DNA of 64,000 nt from Paenarthrobacter aurescens TC1 (lineage in GTDB: Bacteria; Actinomycetota; Actinomycetes; Actinomycetales; Micrococcaceae): contig CP000474.1 in NCBI GenBank assembly GCA_000014925.1, positions 2,790,001-2,854,000 on the forward strand. The letters are read 5' to 3'. The notes below the pieces were generated by a model that saw nothing but the letters and a program-made list of their open reading frames with translations, did not search any database and was not told where the DNA came from. The translations under genes were made by a program, and so were the position numbers. Of this stretch, positions 52,136 to 63,505 are shown in pieces (position 1 is the stretch's first letter; the number at the start of each line of letters is the position of its first letter).

Positions 52136-54652
52136 TCAACCAACCAAGCTCCGGAGCAGCCGCGCGGAATGCCGGACTGACAATCCCGGAAGGTAAGCCC
52201 TGCTGAGCGCCCGTCCTATTGCAGGAAGATGCAGCGGGTCCTGATAATACATGTACAGCGTTCTGTACTCGGGCTGGAATCTCGACTTAAAAGAAGCCAA
52301 CGACCTGAATCCGTAAACAGGTTCCAAGGCCTGCCCAACCACCTCCAGTATTCCGGCCAGGCCTTTAGCCCGCTGCTCGATTTCGCTCTCTTCCCGGGCC
52401 AAGGGCGAACCGGACAAAGAAATCAGCTCCACGGAATCCCGCAGATGCAATACGGCGGAAGCGATCAGGAACTCCATGACTCCCGGGAAGGCATCGCCTC
52501 GCCGCCGCATGAAGTCCAACGTCCAACTGACAACCGCGCCATCCTCATAGACAGGAAGCCAACTGGTCACACCGTAGACAAAGCCCGTGTCATCCACAGC
52601 AACGCAGCACAGGACGTCGTCGTCATCCAACTCGTCCAAGCCGCCCATGGTGAAGCCCATTTCCGGGATCTTTTTCTGCGCTGCCCACTCCTCTGAGACC
52701 TCACTCACCTGGGCACGCACCCCATGCGGAAGGTCAGAGTACCGACCCCAGCTTGCCGTGATCCCCATTTTCGCGGCACGGTTGAGAGATGTTCTGACGT
52801 TCTGCCACTCTTTGCCCCTGAACTCCAGGCCCCTTATCCGCAGCCGTGTCTCTTGGGCAACCGAGACGCGGCGGAATCCACGTGATTGCAGCATAGGCCA
52901 GAGCTCGTCCGTGCAGGAGTAGAGACATGGTGTCAGCGCATGCTGTGAGCAGTACTCCAGGAAGCCTTTCGCGGTGGTCGAATGGTGCTGCCGTGGTCCG
53001 AAGGGACCCGCCAACGTCAACGCCACGTGGCTGTGCTGCTGGTAGGCCACTCCCGCGGTGCCGTCGGGAGCGAACCAGTACTTATTCGGCTCCCAGAGAG
53101 CCATCCATGACAAGGAATCTCCGCCGCGCTTCACCAGGGCACGGGCCCTTTGGCGCGCCTGAAGGTCAAGTCCGCCGGTGTGATGCCCGCGGATCAGAAG
53201 CATCCACACACCAAGCAACGCGACGAGCCAAAACACCGTCCCCGAGTAAGAAAAGAGGAAGACTTCCACTACGTCACGCTCGGCGAAAACCTTCCGGTAG
53301 ACACCAGGAAGCGGAACCGGGAGATACTGTCTGGCGAGCTCAGCCGCCAAACCCAGCATGCCGCCGTCGCGAACCAAGCCGCCCGATGCCAACCACACCA
53401 CGGTGTAAGCCAGGCTAAGCCCTCCCCCGGTGAGGCCAACCAGCCAGAACACTTTCCGGCGGAGGTGATCCGAAGTCACCACCCGGAAATGGCCCCGGTA
53501 CGCGAAAAGGAGAAGTGCCAAGGCCAAGGGGACCAGCACAAGCGGAATGATGTGAACCACAGCAGAGTTGAGCATTCCCACATGGGAGCGGCCCACCGGT
53601 CGCGGCATACCGGCGAAGAGGCCAAGGTAGATCGTGGACAAGACGACTACCACCAACTGCACGCCGATGGCAATCCCCAACGCCAGCCGGCGTCCCCGCC
53701 TCATGCCGTCGGCACAAATCAGGAGCAAGACCACCGGCACCACCGCCAGAGCCAAGCCGAACGGACCTGTGTACCCCTGGCGGGCAATCTCAAGGCAAGC
53801 GACATCGATGGTGCCCCCGCAGTTGCTTTCCAGCTGGCTCAGGGTAGGTAGGGGGTTGAGGATGACGTCCCGCAACAGAGCCAAAGGCCCGGATGGGCTT
53901 TTGGCTGCAGCGGTCACGATAGGACCCACAGCGAAGATTGCCATGGTCAGTGAGAGGAGGTTCCTGACCTCACGGCTGGTTGACCGGTGAAGGTGGAGAT
54001 GACCTTGGCTGCTTTGCATCCACCACCCGGTGAGCAAGCCGATCAGCGCGCCCAGGAAGCCGACCACCGTCTCTGCGTGTCCTACATAGAGCACCAGCAG
54101 CACGGAGATAGAGAGCACCACAGTGCGCAGGCGCCGCTGCCACAAAGTGGGCAGGAGGGCGCTGGCGGCCAAAGCGGTGGCCAGAACTGCGCCGTAGGGT
54201 CCAATCAGGCGGATATCAGCCATCCCGGAGAGCCACCCGTCATCGGCGTACTGCGCCACTTGGGTCACAAGGAAGAACGCCGAGATGCAAGCGAACTGGC
54301 TGCCGAAGAACACCCCCGCGGTCTTTAACGAGCCCAGGTGTCGCTCTGCCGGGCCAAGGAGAAACACGATCATGAGAACGGCCGTGACATAAGCCAACGG
54401 ATTGGTGGTGAAGAACAACGATGTCCAAATAGACCACCAATCCCCCGACCGCAGACCCTCCAGCGACACACTTGCCACCGCAAGCCAAGGCTCAGGTGGC
54501 CCCGTCAGGAAGCTCGCGGATACCAACGAGAGGCCCACAAAAAGGGCAAGAACCAGCAGAGTGAACGGTGTGGACCGCAGATGCCGGCCCGCCTGCCCCA
54601 TAGCTGGCTCGATCACACCCTTCAGGGCAAGGCTCACCGCGGCAACCCCCAT
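52136..54652 (-). CDS. rhomboid-like/MprF-like membrane protein with C-terminal aminoacyl-lipid synthase domain (DUF2156)
   Basis: An 838-residue protein. Residues about 25-225 look like a rhomboid core: GDWWSIWTSLFF, GPAERHLGS, then IGPYGAVLA where active rhomboids have GxSG, so the serine is a tyrosine. A GH with small residues follows (YVGHAETVVGFLGALIG). About six more helices run to 490. Residues about 530-838 match the phosphatidylglycerol lysyl/alanyl-transferase domain, with FRGKEWQNVRTSLNRA and EEWAAQKKIPEMGFTMGG. It likely transfers an amino acid from tRNA to a lipid. The upstream esterase overlaps by 19 bases. Confidence 0.82.
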   Translation of the reverse strand: MGVAAVSLALKGVIEPAMGQAGRHLRSTPFTLLVLALFVGLSLVSASFLTGPPEPWLAVASVSLEGLRSGDWWSIWTSLFFTTNPLAYVTAVLMIVFLLGPAERHLGSLKTAGVFFGSQFACISAFFLVTQVAQYADDGWLSGMADIRLIGPYGAVLATALAASALLPTLWQRRLRTVVLSISVLLVLYVGHAETVVGFLGALIGLLTGWWMQSSQGHLHLHRSTSREVRNLLSLTMAIFAVGPIVTAAAKSPSGPLALLRDVILNPLPTLSQLESNCGGTIDVACLEIARQGYTGPFGLALAVVPVVLLLICADGMRRGRRLALGIAIGVQLVVVVLSTIYLGLFAGMPRPVGRSHVGMLNSAVVHIIPLVLVPLALALLLFAYRGHFRVVTSDHLRRKVFWLVGLTGGGLSLAYTVVWLASGGLVRDGGMLGLAAELARQYLPVPLPGVYRKVFAERDVVEVFLFSYSGTVFWLVALLGVWMLLIRGHHTGGLDLQARQRARALVKRGGDSLSWMALWEPNKYWFAPDGTAGVAYQQHSHVALTLAGPFGPRQHHSTTAKGFLEYCSQHALTPCLYSCTDELWPMLQSRGFRRVSVAQETRLRIRGLEFRGKEWQNVRTSLNRAAKMGITASWGRYSDLPHGVRAQVSEVSEEWAAQKKIPEMGFTMGGLDELDDDDVLCCVAVDDTGFVYGVTSWLPVYEDGAVVSWTLDFMRRRGDAFPGVMEFLIASAVLHLRDSVELISLSGSPLAREESEIEQRAKGLAGILEVVGQALEPVYGFRSLASFKSRFQPEYRTLYMYYQDPLHLPAIGRALSRAYLPGLSVRHSARLLRSLVG

Positions 54653-55932
54653 CGGGCAGCCAGGAAATCGAGTCCACCAGGCATTCCACGTATCACTGCG
54701 TCCCAGGAGTGCCCGGCATGGGGAATGGCATGTTCTTCGGTTTCAAAACCGGCATTTCTTGCCGCGTCAGCAAGCTCATGCATGTAGTCGGTGAACTCGC
54801 GGTCAGCTTCACCCGAGACCAGATACACCCCGCTGCCGGCAAAGTTGCGCTGCTCCATCAGCACCAAGGGAGTCCTGGATTCGAAAGCTTCAACATCGCC
54901 GTCGAATGAGTCCGAAATGGTCTTGTTTCTATCCTTGGCGAGAGCGGGTTCCCGCTCGGCGGCGAAAGGCAGGATGGACGCGTACACATCCGGGTGTGAG
55001 GTTCCCATCTGCATGGCGCAAGTGCCGCCAAAGGAGAAACCGCCAACTGCCCACTGCTTGTGATCCTTGGAGACATTCAACGTCTCAGTGATCCACGCCG
55101 GCACATCCTGTGAAAGATAGGTGTCCACGGAGGCGATGTTGCTGTCCATGCACATAGTGTTGGCGTTGGCTGAGCCGTTGGGGTCCACCACCACGGTGAC
55201 AGGGGCGATCCCCTGGTGTGCTTCGGCGAACTTGTCCAGGAGCGTGCGGAGCTGGCCACCAGACAGCCAGTCCGCAGGACCGCCCGGCTGCCCAGCGAAG
55301 AGTACAAGCACAGGAAGGCTTGGACGAGGCACCGTCTGATAGGCCGGCGGCAAGTAGATATAGGCCTCCCGAGCAGTAAACCCGGAAGCAGTACCGGGAA
55401 TCCCGGCTTTGCGCATGATGCCGTTGCGGGGCATGGAATCCGGAGCTTTCCATGCGGAAAGAGCAGGGCCGGGCTTCGCGTCCGCAGCGCGTTTAAGGCT
55501 TGCTTCGAGAGGCTGTATGCGCGCTACCGCCGTACCCAATAAGTCCGAGACGGTGTTGTTCAGTCCAAAATAGAGATTTATCTGAACAACGCAGAGGAGC
55601 ACAACGCCAAGCACTGCGGCCACACTGAGCGAGCGGCCGCGCCAGGAACTTTGGGGGAAGCGCGCGGCGCACAGGAGCACAGCCGCGACAGCAGGAACCG
55701 CCCAGGCCAGAGTCTCAAAAGGCAGATTCTCAGAAAACGTGGCGGTAAGGTCCACAAGGACCCAATGAATCAGCGCCACAGCGCCTATGGAGACCACCAG
55801 GCTGGCCAGGACGAGCAGCAACCAGGAACGTCGTCGACGCCAGAGAAGGTAGGCCCCTCCGGCCGCACCACAGGCGATGCTGAACCAGAGGAACGGCCCA
55901 TCCACCAGACTCACGTCCGAAAGAAAGTCCAT
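54634..55932 (-). CDS. membrane-anchored esterase (alpha/beta hydrolase)
   Basis: A 432-residue protein with about four to five N-terminal helices (to residue 140) and a C-terminal esterase-D-like domain. Motifs: YIYLPPAYQ, LPVLVLFAGQPGGPADWL, nucleophile GGFSFGGTCAMQMG (Ser near 304) and HAGHSWDAV with the catalytic His. The domain likely faces outside. Overlap with the aminoacyl-lipid synthase suggests one operon. In Pseudomonas an analogous pair has the esterase hydrolysing alanyl-phosphatidylglycerol; that role here is inferred. Confidence 0.85.
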   Translation of the reverse strand: MDFLSDVSLVDGPFLWFSIACGAAGGAYLLWRRRRSWLLLVLASLVVSIGAVALIHWVLVDLTATFSENLPFETLAWAVPAVAAVLLCAARFPQSSWRGRSLSVAAVLGVVLLCVVQINLYFGLNNTVSDLLGTAVARIQPLEASLKRAADAKPGPALSAWKAPDSMPRNGIMRKAGIPGTASGFTAREAYIYLPPAYQTVPRPSLPVLVLFAGQPGGPADWLSGGQLRTLLDKFAEAHQGIAPVTVVVDPNGSANANTMCMDSNIASVDTYLSQDVPAWITETLNVSKDHKQWAVGGFSFGGTCAMQMGTSHPDVYASILPFAAEREPALAKDRNKTISDSFDGDVEAFESRTPLVLMEQRNFAGSGVYLVSGEADREFTDYMHELADAARNAGFETEEHAIPHAGHSWDAVIRGMPGGLDFLAARWGLPR

Positions 55933-55936
55933 TCGC

Positions 55937-56368
55937 CTAACGCCAGGTTCCGACGCCGATGACCGGCCCGGCCTCGAGCCAGGAGGACAAACCAGCGTAG
56001 GCGTCGAAATTCATGGCGAGCATGAACTCTTTACCTTCGTACTGCAGTTCCACCACTACGACGCCGGGCTGTATCCTGACGAGTTCATCTTCCGTGGGCT
56101 GGCGGCGGCCAAGCAGTTCAAGCGAGCTGCGCTTGAACTTGTGCTTAGGGATGACGCTGAGGGACATCAGGCGGAACCACTCGAGCTCGTTGTCCTGATA
56201 ACGACAAACCCCCATCTGCCAGCTGTTTCCAGCCATGCAAATGGAGGCGTCGACCGTGCCCAGGGCGCGCCGCAGATTGAAGCGGCGCACCCCGAAAAGG
56301 CACAGTGAAATGATCAGCAACGTAAACGCTGTTGCCAGGGCGATGAACGGAATGAGGGAATCGTCCAT
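55937..56368 (-). CDS. DUF2550-family membrane protein
   Basis: A 143-residue protein with one N-terminal helix (SLIPFIALATAFTLLIISLCLFGVRR) and a beta-rich cytosolic part including ICMAGNSWQMGVCRYQ and WFRLMSLSVIPKHKFKRS. DUF2550 genes follow atpC in many actinobacteria. ATG 56368 is the first suited start. Function unknown. It ends only four bases before the esterase start, so cotranscription with both neighbours is possible. Confidence 0.88.
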   Translation of the reverse strand: MDDSLIPFIALATAFTLLIISLCLFGVRRFNLRRALGTVDASICMAGNSWQMGVCRYQDNELEWFRLMSLSVIPKHKFKRSSLELLGRRQPTEDELVRIQPGVVVVELQYEGKEFMLAMNFDAYAGLSSWLEAGPVIGVGTWR

Positions 56369-56378
56369 CAAGGTCGTG

Positions 56379-56663
56379 CTATCGGATCCCCGCTGTAGCC
56401 GCTTCGCCCAATTTGGCGTTGTCAGCAACAATCACCACGCGGTCGTTGTCCACGGAGAAGAATCCACCGTCAACAACCACCGCAATGCGATCACCGGAAA
56501 CCGGCTGGATTGCCAGCTCGCCCGCGGCCATGATGGCCAGAAGGGGCGAGTGGCCCGGCAGGATTCCGATTTCACCATCGCTGGTGCGGGCCTTCACCAT
56601 CTTGGCCGCACCGGACCACACGAAGTGGTCCGCTGCGACAATCTCAACCTCGAGCTCAGCCAT
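56379..56663 (-). CDS. atpC: ATP synthase epsilon subunit
   Basis: A 94-residue epsilon subunit of F1. It begins MAELEVEIVAADHFVWSG and has GEIGILPGHSPLLAIM and VVVDGGFFSVDNDRVVIVA, the N-terminal beta-sandwich. The C-terminal helical hairpin is short or missing, as in other actinobacteria, which may alter inhibition by this subunit. It lies one base after atpD. Confidence 0.93.
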   Translation of the reverse strand: MAELEVEIVAADHFVWSGAAKMVKARTSDGEIGILPGHSPLLAIMAAGELAIQPVSGDRIAVVVDGGFFSVDNDRVVIVADNAKLGEAATAGIR

Positions 56664-56664
56664 A

Positions 56665-58200
<1,536 letters not shown>

Positions 58201-59091
58201 CTAGGACGCGAGGGCGTCTGCGCCGGCCACGATTTCGGAAAGCTCCTGCGTAATCTCGGCCTGGCGGGCCGTGTTGCGAAGGCGCGTGTACTTCTTGATC
58301 AAATCCGTAGCGTTGTCACCGGCCGACTTCATAGCGCGCTGGCGGGCTGCGAGCTCGGAAGCTGCGGCCTGCAGCATGGCTGCGAAGATGCGGGACTCGA
58401 TGTAACGCGGAAGCAGTGCGTCAAGCACCTGCTCTGTTTCCGGTTCAAACTCGTACAACGGCAACAGCTCGGATTCCGAGGCTGCTTCCTCTTCGACGAC
58501 CTCCAGCGGGAGCAAACGGATGACCGTAGGCTCCTGCGTCACCATGGACTTGAAGCGGGTGTACACAACGTGGATCTCGTCCACGCCGCCCTCTTCGAAG
58601 TCAGTGGAGAAGTCTTCAAGAAGTGCAGCTCCGACTTCCTGCGCGGTTTCGAATTCCGGTGCGTCCGTGCCACCAGTCCATACGCGGGCGTAGGACCGGT
58701 TGCGGAAATCGAAGTACGCCTGCGCCTTGCGGCCAACCAGGTACGCCTTGACTTCCTTGCCTTCTGCGTGAAGAAGCTCGGTGAGACCTTCAGCCTGCTT
58801 GAGCACGCTCGCGGAGTAGGATCCTGCAAGGCCGCGGTCCGATGTAATGATCAGGACTGCGGCGCGGCGGATCTGCTCCGGCTCGGTGGTCAGCGGGTGG
58901 TCGATTTCGCTCTGAGTTGCGACAGCAGAAACGGCGCGGGTAATCGCGTTCGCGTAAGGCAGTGAAGCTGCTACGCGGGCGCGGGCCTTACCGATGCGCG
59001 AGGTAGCGATCAGTTCCATCGCCTTGAAGATCTTGCGCATCGACGTCGTCGAGCTGATCTTCTGACGGTAGACCCGAATCTGGGCTCCCAT
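58201..59091 (-). CDS. atpG: ATP synthase gamma subunit
   Basis: A 296-residue rotor subunit. The N-terminal helix [28 protein letters not shown] and the C-terminal helix [32 protein letters not shown] form the coiled-coil shaft; [17 protein letters not shown] is conserved. About 70 bases separate it from atpD, without a terminator. Confidence 0.95.
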
Positions 59092-59124
59092 ACTTATCCT
59101 TTCCTAAGTTCCCGATGTGCTGCC

Positions 59125-59152
59125 CTGCCGGGGCCCTTGCGGACCCCGGCAG
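59125..59152 (-). other. intercistronic hairpin between atpA and atpG
   Basis: CTGCCGGGG and CCCCGGCAG pair around a 10-base loop; outer TGCT/AGCA may extend it. No poly-T follows on the operon strand, so it is more likely an mRNA stability or processing element than a terminator. Confidence 0.5.
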
Positions 59153-59167
59153 AGCAGGTTATCGAAA

Positions 59168-60805
59168 CTAGCGCTTCTGCTTGACGATCTTTTCCTGGTC
59201 GACGTCGCCGCCGGAGATCGCTGCGTGCTCTTCGTGGCCAGCGCCAACCAAGTGGTTGTCGCCTTCGCCGAAGAAGCCCTTCTTGAAGGAAACAATTGCT
59301 TCCTTCAAGGCTGCAGCGGTGTCGTCATCCAGGACGTTGGTCTGTGCCAGCGTGGTCAGGATGGAGGACTTGTGCGTGAGGTGCTCCAGGAACTCGGACT
59401 CGAAGCGGCTGATGTCCTCAACCGGAACGTCGTCCAGGTAACCGTTGGTACCGGCCCAGATGGAGACAACCTGGTTCTCAACCGGGAACGGTGAGTACTG
59501 GCCCTGCTTCAGCAGTTCCATCAGGCGTGCACCACGGGTCAGCTGCTGACGGGAAGCAGCATCCAGGTCAGAGGCGAACATAGCGAATGCCTGCATGTCG
59601 CGGTACTGAGCCAGGTCCAGCTTCAAGGTACCGGAGACCTTCTTCATGGACTTGACCTGTGCAGCGCCACCAACGCGGGACACGGACACACCAACGTCAA
59701 CAGCGGGACGCTGGTTGGCGTTGAAGAGGTCCGACTGGAGGAAGATCTGGCCATCGGTAATGGAGATCACGTTGGTCGGGATGTAGGCAGAAACGTCGTT
59801 TGCCTTGGTTTCAACGATCGGCAGACCGGTCATCGAACCTGCACCGAGCTCGTCAGAGAGCTTGGCACAACGCTCCAGCAGACGGGAGTGCAAGTAGAAA
59901 ACGTCACCCGGGTAGGCTTCGCGTCCCGGCGGACGACGCAGCAGCAGGGATACGGCGCGGTAGGCTTCGGCCTGCTTGGACAGGTCATCGAAGATCACCA
60001 GAACGTGCTTGCCGCCGTACATCCAGTGCTGGCCGATGGCCGAACCTGCATACGGTGCCAAGTACTTGAAGCCGGCGGGGTCAGATGCCGGGGACGCCAC
60101 GATGGTGGTGTACTCCAGTGCGCCGTGATCCTCGAGTGTCTGACGAACGGCTGCGATGGTGGAAGCCTTCTGGCCAACACCGACGTAGACGCAACGTACC
60201 TGCTTGGTGACATCTCCCGAAGCCCAGTTGGCCTTCTGGTTGATGATGGTGTCCACGGCGATGGCGGTCTTGCCGGTCTGGCGGTCACCAATGATCAGCT
60301 GACGCTGGCCACGGCCGATCGGGATCATGGCGTCGATAGCCTTGAGGCCGGTCTGCATCGGTTCGTGAACCGACTTGCGTTCGGTAACGCCCGGAGCCTG
60401 AAGTTCCAGGGCACGGGTGGCTTCGGCCTTGATCTCGCCGAGGTCATCGATCGGCTGGCCCAGGGGGTCGACGACGCGACCCAGGAAGGCATCGCCAACC
60501 GGGACGGACAGGATCTCACCGGTACGGTGAACTTCCTGGCCTTCTTCAATACCGGTGAAGTCACCGAGGATAATGACGCCGATCTCGCGGACGTCAAGGT
60601 TCTGGGCCAGGCCCAGCGTGCCATCTTCGAAGCGAAGCAGCTCGTTCGCCATGACCGAGGGAAGACCCTCAACACGGGCGATGCCGTCACTTGCGGTGGT
60701 CACACGACCAACCTCTACGCGCTCTGCGTTTCCGGGTTCGTAGGACGCCGCGAACTCGTTCAACGCATTACGGACGTCGTCGGCGTTGATGGTCAATTCG
60801 GCCAT
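59168..60805 (-). CDS. atpA: ATP synthase alpha subunit
   Basis: A 545-residue subunit. It shows [17 protein letters not shown], Walker [16 protein letters not shown], and [20 protein letters not shown]. The start [15 protein letters not shown] at 60805 is typical; the longer frame to 60838 is not used. A C-terminal tail of about 35 residues ([19 protein letters not shown]) is longer than in enteric homologues and resembles other actinobacteria. Confidence 0.96.
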   Translation of the reverse strand: MAELTINADDVRNALNEFAASYEPGNAERVEVGRVTTASDGIARVEGLPSVMANELLRFEDGTLGLAQNLDVREIGVIILGDFTGIEEGQEVHRTGEILSVPVGDAFLGRVVDPLGQPIDDLGEIKAEATRALELQAPGVTERKSVHEPMQTGLKAIDAMIPIGRGQRQLIIGDRQTGKTAIAVDTIINQKANWASGDVTKQVRCVYVGVGQKASTIAAVRQTLEDHGALEYTTIVASPASDPAGFKYLAPYAGSAIGQHWMYGGKHVLVIFDDLSKQAEAYRAVSLLLRRPPGREAYPGDVFYLHSRLLERCAKLSDELGAGSMTGLPIVETKANDVSAYIPTNVISITDGQIFLQSDLFNANQRPAVDVGVSVSRVGGAAQVKSMKKVSGTLKLDLAQYRDMQAFAMFASDLDAASRQQLTRGARLMELLKQGQYSPFPVENQVVSIWAGTNGYLDDVPVEDISRFESEFLEHLTHKSSILTTLAQTNVLDDDTAAALKEAIVSFKKGFFGEGDNHLVGAGHEEHAAISGGDVDQEKIVKQKR

Positions 60806-60890
60806 CTGCAGTCCCTGCTCTCCTGTTTTCGTGATCATCGTTGCTCACGATGACCGGGTTTTATATCAGTTAAGTTGTGCTTTGTCTTCG

Positions 60891-61718
60891 CTAGCCAGCG
60901 AGCTGGCGGCGGAGTTCGGTCAGACGGGCGATAACCGAAGCGTCGAGCACTTCGTCACCCACCTGCACGCGGATTCCACCGATCAGTGCGGGGTCAACAT
61001 TGACGTTGACCTTCAGTTCGCGGCCGTACAGGGCATCCAGCCCGGCCTGCAGACGGCTGGCCTGCGTTTCCGTCAACGGACGGGTAACGCTGACAGTTGC
61101 AATCCAGCGCTGCTGACGCTTGGCTGCAAGCTTGGCGAATGAATCGACAAGCTTGCTCGGCTTGACACCGCGCGGCTGCGTAACTGCCTGGCTGATGAGA
61201 ACCTTTGCTTCCTCGCTGCTGCCAGGAACAAGCTTCTCGGCCAGTGCAATCTTCGCCGCGGGAGATGCCTGCGGCTCAGACAGAGCACGTTGTACCTCGT
61301 GGCTGGAGGCGACGGCCTGATTGAAGGCAAACAGATCGTTTTCCAGCTCTTCCAGCCCCGTGATACCGGAGGCAGAAACGGCCGACTTGTTTTCAGCTAC
61401 GGCAATGACAACCGTGGCAGCAAGCGTCTCGAGTGCATCGCCGATATCGCGTGCCGATGCCCAGCGCGAGCTGGCCAATCCGCCTGCAATCTCAGCAGCA
61501 TCAGCGGAGACTTTTCCGCCAACCAGCTGCTTGACCAGCGCCGACTTCTCGTCACCGGAACGGGACGGGTCAGTCAGGGCGCGGCGCAAGCCAGCCGAGC
61601 TGTCCACCGTTCCCAGGATTCCGAAGAGGTCCTTAGCCAACTGCAGCGAGGCGAAGGGAAGCTTGGCTTCCAGTTGCGCCAGTGCTGTGGTCAGCGATTC
61701 GCTCGATATACCTGCCAT
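60891..61718 (-). CDS. atpH: ATP synthase delta subunit
   Basis: A 275-residue delta subunit, longer than the usual 180 because of an N-terminal helical region common in actinobacteria. The end reads RLQAGLDALYGRELKVNVNVDPALIGGIRVQVGDEVLDASV, split here as the RELKVNVNVDPALIGGI block that contacts the stator. It starts TAATG, overlapping the atpF stop. It is not fused to subunit b, unlike mycobacteria. Confidence 0.92.
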   Translation of the reverse strand: MAGISSESLTTALAQLEAKLPFASLQLAKDLFGILGTVDSSAGLRRALTDPSRSGDEKSALVKQLVGGKVSADAAEIAGGLASSRWASARDIGDALETLAATVVIAVAENKSAVSASGITGLEELENDLFAFNQAVASSHEVQRALSEPQASPAAKIALAEKLVPGSSEEAKVLISQAVTQPRGVKPSKLVDSFAKLAAKRQQRWIATVSVTRPLTETQASRLQAGLDALYGRELKVNVNVDPALIGGIRVQVGDEVLDASVIARLTELRRQLAG

Positions 61719-62275
61719 TACTTAGCTGCACCTGCGCTCTGGGTCTCCAGATCTGCAAGGAAGCGGTCCACAACGCGTGCGGCGCGCTGGTCGTCGGTGA
61801 GTGCTTCCCCAACGATGCGGCCGGCCAGCGTAGTGGCCAAAGTGCCAACCTCGGAGCGAAGCGAGACAACAGCTGCCTGGCGCTCCGACTCGATGGCAGC
61901 GTGTGCCTGCTCAGTGATGCGCGCAGATTCTGCCGCAGCCTTTGCCTTCAGGTCCGCGAGGATCTGGGCGCCTTCGGCGCGTGCTTCTTCGCGGATGCGG
62001 TTGGCTTCGGCACGGGCATCGGTGAGCTGCTGCTTGTACTCTTCAAGAGCTGCAGAAGCTTCCGCCTGGGCCGCTTCGGCCTTTGCAATGCCACCTTCGA
62101 TTGCTTCGGCGCGCTCTGCGAAGGTCTTCTCGAACATCGGGACAACAAACTTGACCACGATGTACATGAGGACCGCAAAGCCCACGAGGACTACGCCCAT
62201 TTCCCAGACGTTGGGAACGAGCGGATTAGCCTCCGCAGCGCCTTCAGTGGCGGCTGAGATGATCAGCTGATTCAT
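61718..62275 (-). CDS. atpF: ATP synthase b subunit
   Basis: A 185-residue stator subunit with one membrane helix (WEMGVVLVGFAVLMYIVVKFVV) near 25-46 and then a long charged helix rich in Ala, Glu, Arg and Gln, with LAGRIVGEAL near the end. Only one b gene is seen, so the stalk is a homodimer. Confidence 0.93.
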   Translation of the reverse strand: MNQLIISAATEGAAEANPLVPNVWEMGVVLVGFAVLMYIVVKFVVPMFEKTFAERAEAIEGGIAKAEAAQAEASAALEEYKQQLTDARAEANRIREEARAEGAQILADLKAKAAAESARITEQAHAAIESERQAAVVSLRSEVGTLATTLAGRIVGEALTDDQRAARVVDRFLADLETQSAGAAK

Positions 62276-62325
62276 ATTTCACCCGTCCTATCTACTCGTG
62301 CTTGGGATTCGCTTGGTTCTAAGGA

Positions 62326-62544
62326 CTAGGAAAGAACGAAAGCGAAGACCAGGCCGAGGATGGCGAGAGCTTCAGTCAGTGCCAGACCAAGGAACGCGAT
62401 CGGCTGCAGCACACGCTGAGCTTCCGGCTGACGTGCAACACCGTTGATGTACGCGGCGAACACGAGACCCACACCGATACCACCGCCGATGGCCGAGAGA
62501 CCGTAGCCGATGAGGTTGAGGGAGCCGTTGATGGTGCCTTCCAT
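62326..62544 (-). CDS. atpE: ATP synthase c subunit
   Basis: A 72-residue hairpin proteolipid. Two helices flank the polar loop NGVARQPEA, and the ion-carrying Glu is in LALTEALAI, consistent with proton transport; no Na+ motif stands out. A strong ribosome site (GAAAGGAAG) is close before the start, in line with the need for many c copies. Confidence 0.96.
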   Translation of the reverse strand: MEGTINGSLNLIGYGLSAIGGGIGVGLVFAAYINGVARQPEAQRVLQPIAFLGLALTEALAILGLVFAFVLS

Positions 62545-62562
62545 TTTTTCTTCCTTTCAAGA

Positions 62563-62578
62563 TGCCGCCCGTGCGGCA
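62563..62578 (-). other. hairpin in the atpE leader
   Basis: TGCCGC, loop of four, GCGGCA is a perfect 6-base stem directly before the atpE ribosome site. Such elements upstream of atpE can raise translation or protect the message in other bacteria; this is inferred here. Confidence 0.4.
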
Positions 62579-62623
62579 GGTTGTTTGGGTTGCTTCATCC
62601 CCGCGAGGGGAAGTTTTGGGAGC

Positions 62624-63424
62624 CTAGTGGCTGTCGGCGTGCAGGGCGCCTTCGATGTAGATCGCGGTCAACAGTGTGAACACGTAAGCCTGCAGGGCCA
62701 TGATCAGTGCTTCGAGCATGTACATGGCCACGGCGCCTACCAGTACCAGTACCGATGCGCCCTTGAGCAGGACGTTCTCCTGCATGACAAGGAACTCGAT
62801 GCCGGAACCGGCGAGCATGACGATCAAGTGGCCGGCCAGCATGGTCGCGAACAGACGGAGGCTGTGCGTGACGGGGCGGACCAGGAAGTTGGAGATGATT
62901 TCGATCGGTACCACGATCGGCAGGATGTACCACGGAACACCGGAAGGAACTGTGGCGAGCTTGAAGTACTTCAGGCCGTTCTTCTTGATACCGATGATGA
63001 TCCAGGTGAAGTACACGATGCCGGCCATGACGTAGGCGCCGCCTACGTGCGAGAAGCTCGGAAGCTGGATCACCGGGATGGCGCCGTAGATGTTGTTCAC
63101 CAGAATGAAGAAGAACAGGCTGAACAGCAGCGGGACGTACTTGATGAAGTCCTTGCCGCCGATGATGTCCTTGGCGATGCCGTTACGGACGAAGCCGTAG
63201 GCCATCTCGCCTGCGAACTGCAGCTTGCCGGGAACCAGCTGCTGCTTACGTGCAGCGAGGATGAAGAATGTAGCGATAATGACGACCGATAGGATCACCA
63301 GCAACATCTGCTTGGAGAAGCCATCGTGCGCACCCCAAGGCAGGATTGCCGGCAGGTGCATTTCGTCGATTCCGGGTGGGGTGAATGACCCCGAATCCTG
63401 GGCGGGGAGCGCAAGCGCGATCAA
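62624..63424 (-). CDS. atpB: ATP synthase a subunit
   Basis: A 266-residue membrane subunit with five to six helices. The essential Arg is in the helix containing THSLRLFATMLAGHLIVMLA, and HTDSGFGKQ-like N-terminal WGAHDGFSKQMLLVIL is present. It forms the proton half channels with the c-ring. Confidence 0.95.
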   Translation of the reverse strand: MIALALPAQDSGSFTPPGIDEMHLPAILPWGAHDGFSKQMLLVILSVVIIATFFILAARKQQLVPGKLQFAGEMAYGFVRNGIAKDIIGGKDFIKYVPLLFSLFFFILVNNIYGAIPVIQLPSFSHVGGAYVMAGIVYFTWIIIGIKKNGLKYFKLATVPSGVPWYILPIVVPIEIISNFLVRPVTHSLRLFATMLAGHLIVMLAGSGIEFLVMQENVLLKGASVLVLVGAVAMYMLEALIMALQAYVFTLLTAIYIEGALHADSH

Positions 63425-63505
63425 CGCGTTTCCTCTCTGCTGTGTCCATCATTGGGCATTGGTTGGAATCCGGACGCGTTGGACGCATCTGCATTCCTTG
63501 TGAAA

